64,000 nucleotides of DNA from Tetrahymena thermophila SB210 (Eukaryota; Ciliophora; Oligohymenophorea; Hymenostomatida; Tetrahymenidae), in contig NW_002476335.1 in assembly GCF_000189635.1 (NCBI RefSeq), positions 744,001-808,000 of the forward strand, given 5' to 3'. The notes under the pieces are model-generated. The model searched no databases, had not been told where the DNA came from, and saw nothing but the letters and a program-made list of their open reading frames with translations. This document shows positions 24,000 to 40,662 of the stretch, piece after piece. The translations under genes were made by a program, and so were the position numbers. Each line of letters begins with the position of its first letter. Position 1 is the stretch's first letter.

Positions 24000-26807
24000 T
24001 CAGTCTCTTTTTTCAGCAAATTATATTTAATTTTACTTTAATTTAAATTCAATGCTATTATCGTTTTCTAAGTTGTTTGGCTTCAAAGGGGAATTATAAA
24101 TCGTTTAACTTTGCCTAAGCTAGTCTGATGTTTGTGATTTAAAACTAACTATATCATAGCCTATCATTTCTTTTGATATTTACGACTATGCACATGGTCC
24201 TTTTGAAGATTTATCAGAGTTAGAATTATTCTAACTTTCTTATTCTTCAATACTATTATTCCTAAAAGAAACATGCTCAGATTTATTGCTATTATTTGAA
24301 TTCAATTCATCTTCAACAATTTATTAGGAATTAGGAGCTTTTATATTTTAGCTTTTCTATATATTTTTAATTTTATCACTGCTTTTACTATGATTCCCAT
24401 TAGTATTATCATTTTCAACATTTTTAATATCATTATTGCCACTACTGCTGCTACAGTCTAATTCACAAGATGGAAATTTTTAACTTATATCTTATTCAGG
24501 GTTTCTTATTCCTGTAAATTCTTAGTTTGGCAAATCTTACATTTAGGTATTATTTGGGATAATATACTTTTAATTTTAATTCTAAATTTGGTAGCTATTA
24601 ATATAAAATTCATTTGCATGTTGATCGCTTTAAAAATGATAGTTGCCATCATTACTATTTGCATTTTGAGCATTGAAGATAATGTTATTATCATCTAGCA
24701 CAGGTAATTATATTTGCTAATTATTGTTATTATATTTTTTTGAATTATTTTTTTAGAAATTGTTCTTATTACTTTTGAATATATTTGCTTAATTATTTTA
24801 TTGTTCTTCAGTTTAATTAGATTGCATATTTACAGAGGAGGGATATGACTCATTACTACTATTGTTACTGCTTGTATTAATTGAACTACTGGCTACTTCC
24901 TTAGATAAGTCTTTTGAGTTATCTTAAAGTAGTAATTGGTAGTGGTTTTTCATTCTATAGAAATATATGCAGAAAATTATCACTACAATTAATGACAAAG
25001 TAAGCCCTACTGAAAGTCCAACTACTAATGCTACAGTGCTGTTTTAAAATATGTCCCTGAAGATTGTGATGTCAAGACCTTCAGAATAGGTTTAGAGTTG
25101 GATGTTTCCTGAACTATCTTTGGAACTAAATACTTCTAGAGACATAAAAAATGTATATTCTTTATTTAAAACTTTTTCATCTTCTGGCTAGCAGATGAGA
25201 TGAGATAGTTTTTCTTATATTATAATTATCGAAAGAGAATCTTAGTTTTTAACTAGTATAGAATCTACAGGATTTAGTAAACTATCATTGTCTTATAGAG
25301 ATAAACGTGGGGAAAAATAAGAGCCACTTGAATCATCAGAATCTTAATCCAAGTATTTTGTAGACTCATTTATTGTATCTTAGCTAGAACCGCTACCTCT
25401 AACAGGACTAGATTGATTCTATGTAAATTTAGCTGGGAAATTCCAAAAATCATCAGCTCCTTCACTATACTAGATAGATATCTATTGTTTAGTTTCTTCT
25501 TCAGAGTTTAATTTAAATGGAACCTATCTGCGAACTATGCTTATTATATTTTCTTATAAAGAGTAGCTTAGTGTTTCACTTACTAAAATTTTAGAGATAT
25601 TTGAAGTCATAGGATAAGTTTGACGTGGGATATAATTGCCCTAGGATGTAATTTACTAAAATTCAACAAGAGAAAAGTTATCCCTGATCCCTTTTGAAAT
25701 AGCTTGATTTGCATATAAAAAGTTATTATTTATCAGAAAGTTAGATATTTTTCCTGCAGTAGGTACTTTTTAAATAAGCAAGGCAGACTTATTTAGCAAG
25801 TCCACAGAAAATATGCATATAGCTTTACTAAACTATTCATAAGCAAATATGTTTATAGTTTAAGTTTAAACGAGTTTAACTTATAAAGATTTAATACTAA
25901 AATTAAACTCAAAAATATCTTGCCCATTACTTGTCTATCCATTGTTTGGATCTATGTTACTATTATTATCTTACTTATTTATCATATCTTAGATTCTCTA
26001 CCATTCTTATAACTTAAAAAACTAAGAAATGGTAATATTCAAATGCGGTTAAAGAGAATAATTATTTGAAGGAGAGATGCTAGAATAGCTGTAAATTTGT
26101 ATACCAGTTGAGTCATCTGGAATTATTAGATATTAATCCTAAATAATTATTTTTGACAAACTTTAATCGTCAAAGCTTGAAAAATTAAATTATGAGGTTT
26201 GAATGGTTCCACTTTAATACCAATAAAATTTGTACTAAGTGATTAGACTAGCTTGTTTTAGAGTATTGTTTTGATTAAGAATAAGCTTAGCTTTAGATAG
26301 ATTTTGTAATTTTTGTAGATCTTCATCAATTTAGTTTCTGGTTATCAATTTACGCGAGAAGTAAGGTATTTTGTAATTTTAGTTTGTGCCTTCTTCCTAC
26401 ATTTAGAAAACTATAAATTAACTTTTCTCATTCACTATATAAGCATAATAATCTTATGCTTAAAAAAGGCAATTAGTATAACACAAGTCAGAAATATTAA
26501 TTTATTGAGCTTCGCTAGCTGTAAAGCTTGATTATTTGATACTGCAAAAAGAAGGAGTAATGTTCTCCTTATAAGTGTTTTCCTAAAATTCTGTCCTAAA
26601 AGTCTATTAATACAAGAAAGTTATTGTAGTAGGAGATCCAAATTTAATTTATAGTTTTGATAAGCGACTTTAGTCATCAGTGCTACAATAAACAATACTT
26701 TGCAAGGCCTTTTAGTTTACAATATAAAAAATAGTTAATAAAAATATTTTGAAAAAGATAATTTGAATTTATTATTATTTTTATTTCGTTTATTTAAAAT
26801 TGATCAT
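24000..26807 (-). CDS. Type I transmembrane protein with Ser/Asn-rich cytoplasmic tail
   Basis: A single exon encodes 935 residues, ATG at 26807 and TGA 24002-24000, with no intron needed. A hydrophobic N-terminal segment (IFFKIFLLTIFYIV, about residues 17-30) is a likely signal peptide. An ectodomain of about 560 residues follows, with scattered cysteines and beta-strand-like sequence. One transmembrane helix lies at about 590-613 (VALVVGLSVGLTLSLIVVII), ending at a basic stop-transfer segment (YRMKN). The ~320-residue tail is low complexity (Asn, Ser, Gln) and ends EKRD. No catalytic domain was recognised. A surface receptor or adhesion role is only a guess from topology. Confidence 0.8.
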
Positions 26808-28275
26808 TCATTTATTTTTAAGTAGTCATTTAAATACATTTTTTAAGTAAATTTATGTTTAAAAGAATCTATTTAAATGATTTAAATTTCAATCTATGCC
26901 CTGAAAATTTTATGAATACACTATCTAACTTATGAATATATTGTGAGGAATGATCATAATTGTAGTTAAAAAGTTTGAATATAAATATTTTCGTCAAATA
27001 AGTTAGCTAATGATACTATTTAAACATATTTATTTATAGTTTCCTTTTGAATGAGAATAACATTAATAATATTAATTATTACTATCATAGCTATTAAGAC
27101 ATAATTTAAAAGAGAAATCTTCATGTTGCTTTGATGTACACACTTAATAATTAATATTCCTTAATCTTATAAACTTTAGAAAAGGTTTCCTTTAATTCTA
27201 TTTTTAATATTATGGTTATGAGATAACTACTACTTAAGTCTTAGTCTAACTATTAATAATTTTTGAATAAATTTCTAATATGCTATTTCAAGTAGTTCTT
27301 TACTCTATTTTTATAATTAATATATTTTTAAATCAGATTTTTTAATTAAGAACTTTATATTTATTTATATTGCTTGTAAAAAACTATATATTAATGTTTA
27401 TAAACAAAATCAAACAAATCACACAAGGAATTCACCAATTACTTGATATCAAAGAAATTTTTATAATTAATTCTAAAAAATGTTTTGTAGTTTAAACAGA
27501 AAATACACTATTATTGCTTATCTTATTTAAAATTTCTATTCATTGCTTAAAGAGTAACTATACTTTCAACCTTATTTAAGAAGGTTTAACTAAATTTCCT
27601 TTGGAATTTCTCTAAATGATTTATTTGTGTTTAACTTCAATAGAGAATTTCAATATACAGATTAGAATTAATTAATTTAATATAAATAGTTACAGTCTTT
27701 TTTAATTAATAAAGATTAAACTTCGTTGTTACAACTTATTTACCAAAAAACAAAACAGATTTGATAATTTGATTGACTAAAAAGTTAATTAAACTTCAAA
27801 ACATGAAAGATGAAATATTTTTTCTATTAATAAAAAAATGAAAATTGCTATTAATTTTTTTATGTTAAGGTTTATTAAAATTAAAGACAAATATTAAATA
27901 CCAATAAAAATTTAATATTTTTATTTAAGTTCAAGTAAAAACAAAAAATTTATTTAAATTTTTATGTTTAAAATTATGAATATTTATTTTTATTATTATG
28001 GTAGAGAGAAAAAGAAAATATATGGAATATAAAGTTAAATATTGAAATCCGATAATATTAAATATTAGTTCAACTTGAAGTTTAGGGAAACGTAATAAAT
28101 TATTCATTTAAAAATAAAAGTATCTTTATTAAAAATTCAAACAGCTTGAGTGACTGACCGAATATTATTAATAAGAGTAAGAATTTATTTAGATAATCTT
28201 ATTAAATTTTGTTTAAAGTGAAAAATTTTTTTATATTAATTATTAATTATAATTATTATATTTATTTGTTCATTA
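26808..28275. other. Intergenic, 1.5 kb
   Basis: AT-rich DNA between two minus-strand genes. No coding composition, tRNA box or repeat was recognised. It should contain the promoter of the type I membrane protein and the 3' UTR of the FAM221-like gene. Confidence 0.5.
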
Positions 28276-29610
28276 TCAATATTCTTCTACTAACCTGTCA
28301 AGAATATCTTAGTGAAGTCTATTTTTTTTTATTTCCAAACCATATTTATTAGGTAGATGGAATAAATAAAATGCACTTGTCCCCCCTATAATATCTTCAT
28401 CTTCTTCAATAAAATTATCTTGTAAAGCTTCTCTTATCTCGTTTTCATCATCTGTTGGCTTATATCCATACTTTTATTCAAAGACCTTCCTTTCTTCTTT
28501 GATTTGGTAATTGAGTTATTTTAATATATTTTTTTTCTTCTAGATTTTTAACTATTCTTCTTGTTTTTCTCTTTTTAAATAAGATAGCTTGCTATTTTAT
28601 TCATCTTACATTTATTAATCAAATTATTTTTTAACATTTATCTGTTAACCATTTTCTTCAATTGTAATTGTGTTAATGTTCCAATCTTTTTTAATCTTTA
28701 TTTTATCACTTCTATCTGTATCCTCATTGTTTATGATATCATTTGGTGCTAATCCTGACTTAACATATTAACCTTTTTCATTATACATATGTAACTATTT
28801 TGGTAGAGCTTTCCTCCTCTCAATTTCTGCATCATTTATTGGTTCGTCTTCATTTATTTAATAAATTTTAAGACTTAATAAACAAAAATAGAAAATGAAA
28901 TAAAATTTTAACAAGGTTTAGAGCTTATATTAATATTTATACTTTAAAGTGAATATTTTACCAGAATTTATGTATAAATTACTATTTCCAGGTTGAATAT
29001 TTTCTTCTATTTTTATAAAATCATCTGTACTAGATTAGCCTTAATTTCCTTGACTATTTTTGTTACCATCTTAACTTTTATATTCTAAGTTAAACTATTC
29101 ATAACTAAAAGTGTCTTCATTATCATTTATTTTTTTTCCTTGCTATTGTCTTTCCTTTCTACTTTCGAATACAATAATATGCTCAGAGAAAGCTGCATTG
29201 CATTATGGGCAAATATAATTTGTTTGGAATCCTCTATTGCAAGCTCCGCAATTCAAAAAAGTACATCTTCTAGAAATAGGGTCATGGAGCTTATGACTGT
29301 GTTTGCAATTACATTTAAAATCTAAATTTCCTTGAGATGGAACATAAGAATAATTTCTGCAAGGACAATTTTTAACTTTGCAGTGTACTTTACTCTTATC
29401 TTAAGGATTCAAATATTCGTGATTTTTATAATCATGATCGCAAAAACATTTTGTGTTAGCTTAAATTTGCTTACATTCCTTATTTTTCTTTGGATTTGTC
29501 CATAAGGCATATAATTTACTGCTAGATTTCTCAAGCAAATGCTTTCTGAGCCTTTCATATTATTCATCTTCTAACTTATCATTTTGTAATTATTTTTTTT
29601 ACTACTTCAT
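28276..29610 (-). CDS. FAM221-like zinc-binding protein
   Basis: The minimal model has exons 29610-28962 and 28847-28276 (406 residues, TGA 28278-28276). The intron at 28848-28961 ends in ATGAAG, and phases close. A Cys/His block at about residues 55-150 reads CFCDHDYKNH, CPC, FKCNCKHSHKLHDP, CNRGFQTNYICPQCN and AFSEHIIVFESRKERQ. This spacing and the F-C-C-H..SEH..VFE.R.ER ending match the FAM221 family. The C-terminal half is charged and helical (QEEQLKIQKKK). Molecular function in the family is not established; zinc binding is inferred. The coding frame seems to continue upstream of the chosen ATG (SYDNQFYQLLKTM). A phase-compatible exon at 30110-29907 joined through intron 29906-29683 would extend the protein to 498 residues. 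Confidence 0.7.
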
Positions 29611-29906
29611 AGTTTTAAGTAACTGATAGAATTAATTATCATAGCTAATATAAGCTATTTTGAAATGTATTATAATCACTATCTAGCATATGTATTCTTC
29701 TGTAAATTTATAAAATAGTAATAAAATAATTTTTAATTATCAAACATTCAAAAATGCATCAAAGCCTTTAAAAAACAAATAACAAATTAAATTATTTTAA
29801 ATTTAAATATTTTAAATTAATAATGAATTTGCTATTAATAATGATATAAATTAAGAATTTTCTAAATTAAATTAGAAAAATAAAATATTAAGACTATAAA
29901 ATTTAC

Positions 29907-30110
29907 TTTGATGGTAATTTATTTATCAATTATAAAATCCTTTGTAGTCTTTGCTATACATATGAGATCATTTTCTTTATATTGCTCGTAAGTATTCAAA
30001 GATATTTTAATAAATTAGTAAATCTTCAAACTTAGCTTGTAATCTTTAGTGTCAATTCTGATCTTGATTATTATTATATTAGTAATATTTTTAATATCAA
30101 TATTTACCAT
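29907..30110 (-). CDS. Possible 5' exon of the FAM221-like gene
   Basis: ATG at 30110 opens a 68-codon exon (MVNIDIKNITN..., ending KQITIK) with better coding composition than its surroundings and a GTAAAT donor at 29906. Splicing to an acceptor at 29683 (ATGCTAG) keeps the frame of the FAM221-like exon exactly. Alternatively it is a separate short gene that reads on to a TGA near 29755. If it is the true 5' exon, the promoter is shared with the divergent gene starting at 30286. Confidence 0.4.
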
Positions 30111-30285
30111 ATATTTGTGTATTAACAAATGATATCTTTATTTTATCTGTAAATTATTTGTAAATGAAAGAATAAATTATTAATAATTTTAGAATTCACA
30201 AAAACAAAATTAAGTATAAAAGTTTTTGTTTAAATTAAAAGAGTAAAGAGATAATATATACAAAAAAAAGTTAACAGCAAAAAAT
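30111..30285. promoter_or_regulatory. Putative divergent promoter region
   Basis: Only 175 AT-rich bases separate the possible FAM221 5' exon (minus strand) from the start of the cysteine-rich membrane protein gene (plus strand). No specific element was recognised. Confidence 0.3.
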
Positions 30286-33200
30286 ATGAAGAATAATTAT
30301 TTTTTATATCTGTTCTCATGCTTAACAACTCTTCTTACCTAAGGTATTTCACATTTCAATTTAAAACTGTTATCATTTATTTTATATTTAAGTAATAAGC
30401 TAAGAAATATACAAATTTCCAATCAGCCTTAATAAAGACGACATAAGTGAATTTTAAGATTTCTCTAAGAAATATACAAATAATAATATGCAAGTTTTTC
30501 ACTGCGATGGATCTTCATTATATTTAAGGGGTGGTTAGAGTTAAAAAGTTTAAATAGAATTTAAATATGAAAAACCTTACTATTAAGTAGATGTCTCCAT
30601 GAAATTCTTTAGAATTGACTCGTAATTTTTATTTTAAATTTACTAAAGAATTATTTTATATTTTTTAAATAAAGGTGGGATAAGAATGAGGATTACTTTT
30701 ATATAGAGGTGAATAATATATTATTGTTCAAATAAACTTATTCTTTCTTTAGAAGAATTAATAACAATTGTGCTAATTAATATTATGATGAAGAATTTTT
30801 TACCATAAGTAAATCAGTAAAGACTAACTAATATCCAATCAAAGTTACTTTTTACTCTAACCTTGACTCAGATTTGAGTGACGAATCTTGGGGATTTAGA
30901 GAGTAATTATTTTATTTATTTGTTTTAACTTAACATTTTTTTTAGATTTTAAGTATAAATTAGTTTATGTCCTTCAACTTGCTCCTAATGCACTTCATTT
31001 AACGAGTGTACATCATGTATTCCTGGATATTACTTGGAAAGAAAAATGTGTAATAAATGCAGTGATAGATGTTAGGAATGCGCTTATGGTTCAGAATAAT
31101 GCACTAAATGCAAAAAATAGACTTATCTTTTTTGTATTTTATTTGAATTAAAATAGTTTAATAGTAATTTTTTAAATAAAAATTTTAGAAGCAAGTTGTA
31201 AAGAAGAATGTCCTCCAGGTTATTATAAAAATTAAAATGAATAAAGGTGTGATTAATGTAGGTAATATTGCAAAAATTGCTCTGCTAAAGATACTTGTGA
31301 TCTTTGCTAAGATAATTATTTCAGGTCTGAAGTATTAACTTGTGTCAAATAATGCAATTCATAGTTTTATGGAGACCCTGTAACTAAAAAATGCTAACTT
31401 GAATGCTCAGATTCATATTTCGCTAATAAAAAGACAAATTTATGTGAAAAGTGTGATCCAAACTGTTTGACTTGCTCAGAAATTAGTACCAACTGTACAT
31501 CTTGCCCTCTTAACACTTATTTAATTAATTAAAATTCTTCAAATAATAATTTATTTTTAAAATGTGTCCCCTAATGCCCAGAATAATAATTTTATCTAGA
31601 TAATGATAAAAAGAAATGTCTCCCTTGTTATAAAGGATGTAAGATTTGTTCAGGACCGTCCTTTGATTAATGTACTGAATGTAATAAAGATTTTTTATTA
31701 GATAAAAATAAATGCATAAGGTAAGATTGTGGAGATTATTATTATGCAAATCCAGATAATAATGAATGTGCAAGATGTTAATTGAATTGTATTAAATGTA
31801 AAGATTTTAATTCATGTGAGAAATGTGTAACAGAATAGGAATAAGGAAAATGTAAAAGTATATGCGATAAAAATGAGTTTTAAAATGGAAATGAATGCAT
31901 AAAGTGTAACAAACTTTGTGAAGAATGTTATGGTTAAAATGAAGATTAATGTTTGAAATGTTAACCTGAGAAATAATTAAAAGATGGAAAATGTTTTTGC
32001 AAATAAGGATATTACTTAAATGGTGATAAATCATGTATTTAATGTGATAAAACATGTAAGAGCTGCTTTAAGGACGAATAAGGAAAAGTTTAATGTGAGT
32101 AATGCATAGCAAATTTAATGTAACCAAGTAAAGATTAATAAGATTTGTGCTAATGTAAAGAAGGGTTTATTTTAGAAAACCATGAATGTAAGTGTAAGGA
32201 AGGTTAATTTTTATACAATAATTCTTGTTTAAATTGCCACTTTTCATGCAAAGAGTGTAAAGGTCCTGGAATAGATGAATGCATTAGTTGCAAAGATTAA
32301 AATTAGGAAATAAATAAAGATACAAAAAATTGCACATGTAAAAAAGGTTATTATTTTAATAATAATGATAATTCATGCTAAAAATGCTATTAAACATGCT
32401 AAAATTGCCTTTCTAGTGGAGAATCAGATTGCTATAGCTGTCTTGATAATAGTAATTTGATTTTGGTAAATCCAACAGCCAATACATCTGCTTGCTAATG
32501 TTAGCCAGGATTTTATTTTGATACATATTAACTTAAATGTCAAAAATGCTATGATTAATGTAAATAATGCAGAGGAGAAACAAAAAGTGACTGTCTAAGT
32601 TGTAATGATGATTTTATGCTGCTTTAAAAAGTTAGTGGATAAAATTTTGGAACTTGTGAATGTTAAGATTCATTTTTTTATGATGAAAAAGAAAAAAAGT
32701 GTAAAAGTTGTCACATCAGCTGTAACACATGCTCAGGGAGTTCAGAATAAGAGTGCTTAACTTGCTCAGATCCAAACTCAGAACTGTTTAAATAATAATG
32801 CAATTGCAAATAAGGGTTTTTTTAAGATAAATTTAAATGTGTAAAGTGTCATATTGATTGTTAGATATGTGATGGTCCTGAAAATACAGATTGTCTAAGT
32901 TGTAGCTCTGAGAAAAATAAAATACTAATACCTTATTAAAATAAAGGTATTTGCGCTTGTAAAGAAGGCTATTATCAGTATAATGAATAAGGATGCATTA
33001 AATGTTATTAAAATTGTAAGAAATGCAGTGGATCTGAGTAAAAAGATTGTTTAGATTGTAGCGAAGGTCCAGATTTTATAAAAGATAAAAGTGGAAAATG
33101 CGTTTGCATAGATGGATTTTATGAATCTGTTGGTTCGAATAAGAATAGAATTTGCTTAAAATGTAACGAATTATGTAGCAAATGTGATGGTTAAGGAAAG

Positions 33201-35582
33201 TGTTTAAGCTGCAAATCTTAAGTAATGAAATTAAATAGTGATAATTCAACTTGTGAATGTATTGATAATTATACTCTTTATAAAAATAAGTGTATGTAAT
33301 GTCCTAATTTTTGCAAAAAATGTGTTTTCTAAAAAGAATAACCACTTTGTATAGAATGTAATGATCCTAGAACAATGGAAATATCTCCAGATAAATTAAG
33401 TTGTGTATGCAAATAACAATTTTATGAATATGTAGATACATGTAAAGCTTGCTCTTTAAGTTGTAAGACATGTAAAGGTGGAGATGAATAAGACTGTATT
33501 TAGTGTTCAGATTAAAATATGATAAAAGATAGTCAAACAGGTATTTGCAAATGTTAAGGTGATTTAGTTTTTGATTAATCTACAAGGAGGTGTGTATTAA
33601 GCCCAGAATTGAAATGCAAAGATTAAAAATGCCTTAAATGTAATCAAAACCAGTGTTTTCAATGTATTTCTAACTATTAACCTAAAGGAGATAGTTGTAT
33701 CTGTAAAGATGGATTTTATGATGTGGAAGGAAACTAAGGATGCTAATATTGCCAGCAATAAAACTGTTTAGTTTGTAAAACAAAGGATTCTTGTGAAATT
33801 TGTGAAGAGGGTTTAATTAGATATAAAGGTATGTGCTATTGTCCTGATTCTAAATATAAGGATGATAATGGAAAATGCAGTCTCTCATGCGATAAAAAGT
33901 GCAAATTATGCTTAAGTTTACTGGAATGTCATCTTACAAAAGAAGAATCTGATAAATATGATTATGAATATTGTGATATTTCTTGTGATAAATGCTCTGG
34001 GCCACTTTATTATAATTGTTGGAATTGTTCTAGCTAAACTAGATATTATGATGAAAATTTAAGAACATGTATTTGTAAAAAAGGATATGTGGAAATTTAT
34101 GAAAAGGATTGTAAGGAAATAAATTCAATTTATATTGAATTAGCTTAAATTTTTTCTCTTTCTTCTGGTTCACTAACATTTTTTTTTATGGTTCTGAGTT
34201 TGTTGACAGATTCTATTTTTTCTAAAACATCAGTTTATGGATATTCCTGCCTATTTGCATATTCTTATGTATAATTTTAGCAATTAGGAAACTTTCTACT
34301 TGTAAACAAAGTATATCCTTTGGGTCTAGAATAGAATTTTTTATAGAAATTTTTACAATTAAACTACTTTAATTCAATTCCTAGCTCATTCACACCTATT
34401 AGTTAGAGCTAATTAAATAGGGTTTTACAATAGAGCTTAGCTAATGATAGTATCTAAGAATCTTTAAAAAATAATTTTAATTCTATTTTATTTAATAATC
34501 CTAAATATAATATTTACAAATTAGATACTCCTTTTATAATTTTAAGTTTCTATCCTATGGTGCTCTCTATAACAGCTTTTATAGTGATTTTTATTCTTTA
34601 TTTTCTATAAGCTAGGTCTAACATGCTGCAAAAAATATATTTGAAAATAAAATGGAACTTAAGTATAATTTTTATTTATTTATTCAGCAATTCTTGCCTT
34701 TTAAGTGCTATTACAAATCTTAAATACTTTCACGACTATTCCTCAGATAATCTTGTAAATATAATTGCTACAAGTGTTTTTTGCTTACTTTACTTTGGAG
34801 GATTTATTTATTTATTTTACAAGATTAATTTCTAATCTATTTCATATAATAATGAAGATTTCATGTCTTATTTATGCTTACACTTTTAAATTTGTTAAGA
34901 AAATATGTTAGCAAAGAATTTTTGGTTATTAATAGAGCTCAGAAAAATGGTTTAGATTATATTATTAGTTTCTGAGTAAAATTTCCTAGCTAGCTTAATC
35001 AGTATTGCTTTCTTTTCTCTTTTAATATCTCTGATATTTATGATTAAAAAGCCTTTTATAAATAAATCTTTAAATGTATTTTTGATAGTACATGAAATAA
35101 TCTTAATTATTATCTATATGGGATTTTCACTATTTGCTACATTTTCTAGAATTGAGCTATATTCTGTTTATGTAATAATTATAGCTGTTTGCATATACTA
35201 ATTTTTTAATTTCTTCCAGATAATGTTCTATTTATTAAAAACTTTTTTACACTGTTTTCATTTAAGAAGTAAATATGTTGAAAATTTGTAAGCTTAATAA
35301 GGTCTAATAAAAACATTCAAAGAAGCTTCGAAAGAACTGTCAGTAAAAAATTCGTTAGAGTTGCATAATATACACAAAGATAATTCTTAAAGTGAATTAA
35401 ATATAAATTTATCTTTAGATTAAATAACCTAAAAGCAAATCAAATGGAATAATAATCCTCTATTATCTCCTTCTAAAGTGAGTAATAACCGTAAAAATAC
35501 AAAAACTGTTAACTTAACTAAAAGAAGTACCCATTAAACTTCAAGCTCATAAATTTAAAATATTAATTTTAAATAATTTTGA
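30286..35582 (+). CDS. Large cysteine-rich multi-span membrane protein 1
   Basis: Exons 30286-30343, 30393-30621, 30675-30902, 30946-31133 and 31189-35582 give 1698 residues; all phases close and the stop is TGA 35580-35582. Order: signal peptide (FLYLFSCLTTLL); an N-terminal beta-rich domain (about 20-175) with VDVSMKFFRIDSWDK, IKVTFYSNLDSDLSDESWG and REFQVQISLC; about 1040 residues of furin/growth-factor-receptor-type cysteine repeats (CxxC spacing, such as CTKCKK, CKNCSAKDTC, CLTCSE); then about seven hydrophobic helices from residue ~1220; and a ~100-residue polar tail. This is the architecture of the large ciliate cysteine-rich membrane family. It is predicted at the cell surface, possibly sensory or adhesive; the ligand is unknown. 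A similar but distinct protein lies at 42946-47498. Confidence 0.9.
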
Positions 35583-36492
35583 AAAAAAGATCCTAAATTT
35601 TCATAAAAATAATAAATAAATAAAATTAAAATATTATAAATTAGATTAACTTAAATTTATATTATATATATAATTAGTAATTGATGTAAATACAAAAATC
35701 TGTAAGTAAAATACTTTTAAGATAAGCTTCAATCAAATTAAATTTAACTGTGAATTTAAAATTAAAATTTATAAATAATTGAAAAATAGCTTTTTAACTT
35801 GAACTGAATTTAATCTTTTTTTATGTTTTTAATATGTATTTTATTTTGCTTTTTTTACTAATCTTATTAAATGAAAAATGATAAATAAAATATTTTTGTG
35901 ATAAAATTCTATTATTTTTATCTAAAATTAGGTATATGTTTTACCAATAATACTTAAACACTACAAATTTTGATTTAGTTTGATAAATTTCAAATATAAA
36001 TTTTCATGAAAAATTAATTTAATTAGTTTTTATAATAAATATATTATTTAGAGAATATTTGGTATGTTGAAATATAAAAAGGTGCTAAAGTTTTATTTGG
36101 TGACTTTAGTATTTGTATTAATTTATTGAAATATTTGATACTAAGGATTTTGTTGATGCTAATAAATAAAAGACTGTAAATTATATATTATTAAATTCCA
36201 ATCTTTTTTATCTATAATTATATAAAATTCCAAATAAAAAATAAGTAAATATTACAAATTTGTGTTTAGTTTGAAATATTTCAAATGTTCATTAATATAT
36301 TATTAAAATTATTAGAGAAAAAATATTATTTTTTTAAAAATTAAGAGATAAAAAAATACAAAAATGGTATTAAATTTTAATTAAATTATTTTTTAATTTG
36401 ATATAAATGTAAATTACTATTTTTAGAAATTTTGTTTGTTTAAATTTAATTTTTAACATTAATATAACTGGTTTTATTTTAAATTATTTTTA
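35583..36492. other. Intergenic between convergent genes
   Basis: Contains two degenerate direct copies of an AT-rich phrase (near 35905-36000 and 36195-36290, sharing ACAAATTTTGATTTAGTTTGA-like text). No gene was seen. Confidence 0.45.
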
Positions 36493-39639
<3,147 letters not shown>

Positions 39640-40662
39640 TTTTGGTGACTATTAATTTTATAAGTTATGTTATTTGTTAAACTATCACTTAAAATAATAT
39701 GTTTGTTTTTTTTTTTTAATTTAAGATTTTGTAATAAACACAAAATATTATTTGAAAACAATATTTGAAATCATGAATATAGTATATAATTTATTTACTT
39801 ATTTTATTATTTATTTTTGATTTTAAATACATCTAAGATTGTAAAGAACCAAAAGATTTAATATTCAAACCAAATCCATTAGTAAGATTATGGTATGATT
39901 ATTTATTTATTTTTTTAGAATTTAATAATTGCATTTTAAAATTTACTCACCGTTTGTATTTTTAAATATTAATTTTTTAATTGTTTAGATAGATAAAATA
40001 TTTATCTTAAAAAAATAAATAAATATTTTAAATAAATTTTAGATTATTAATTTCATAAAAAAAAAGTTTATCATAGATAAAAAATACATAAAACAATATT
40101 TTTTTTTCAAACATTATTCTTTTATTGAAAATAAATGATATATTTTTTCTTTTTATTAAATTTCAAAATAAATAATAAATTAAAACTTATCTTAAGTAAT
40201 ATTTTAAAAAGGGGAAAGTCATTAAGATTTTTTAGGGGAGAGATGAGGTAAACATATGAGACAACCCATACTTTTTTAAAAATTATATTTATAATATTTC
40301 ATTATTTTACCCTATTTTTCATCCGCCAAAATAAAATAAAATTTAAAAAATTTGTGTTTTTTATTTTCTTAAATGAATAAAATATAAAGTAAATATGCAT
40401 TTAAAAATAAATAAATATAAAATTTTTATTTTTTTTATTTTTTAATTTAAAAAATTTTATTGATAGTATAAACATAAAATTATAGATTTTCTGTTTGAAT
40501 TCTAATCAAGATATTTTTTTTATGACATTGATGTGAAAAAATTTAATTCAATTTAATGATTGTGAAAAGCATATGTTTAATTTTAAAAATTTAATTTCAA
40601 TGGATAAAGATATAAATTAACAATTAGGAAGTTTGTCACAAAAAAACATTTTTTTAAGGCAC
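39640..40662. other. Intergenic, 1 kb
   Basis: Very AT-rich, no ORF of coding composition. It should hold the DYRK promoter and the 3' end of the hydrolase gene. Confidence 0.55.

Noticed and set aside
31525..32055. Two minus-strand ORFs of 82 codons
   Set aside because: Antisense shadows of the cysteine-repeat coding sequence.
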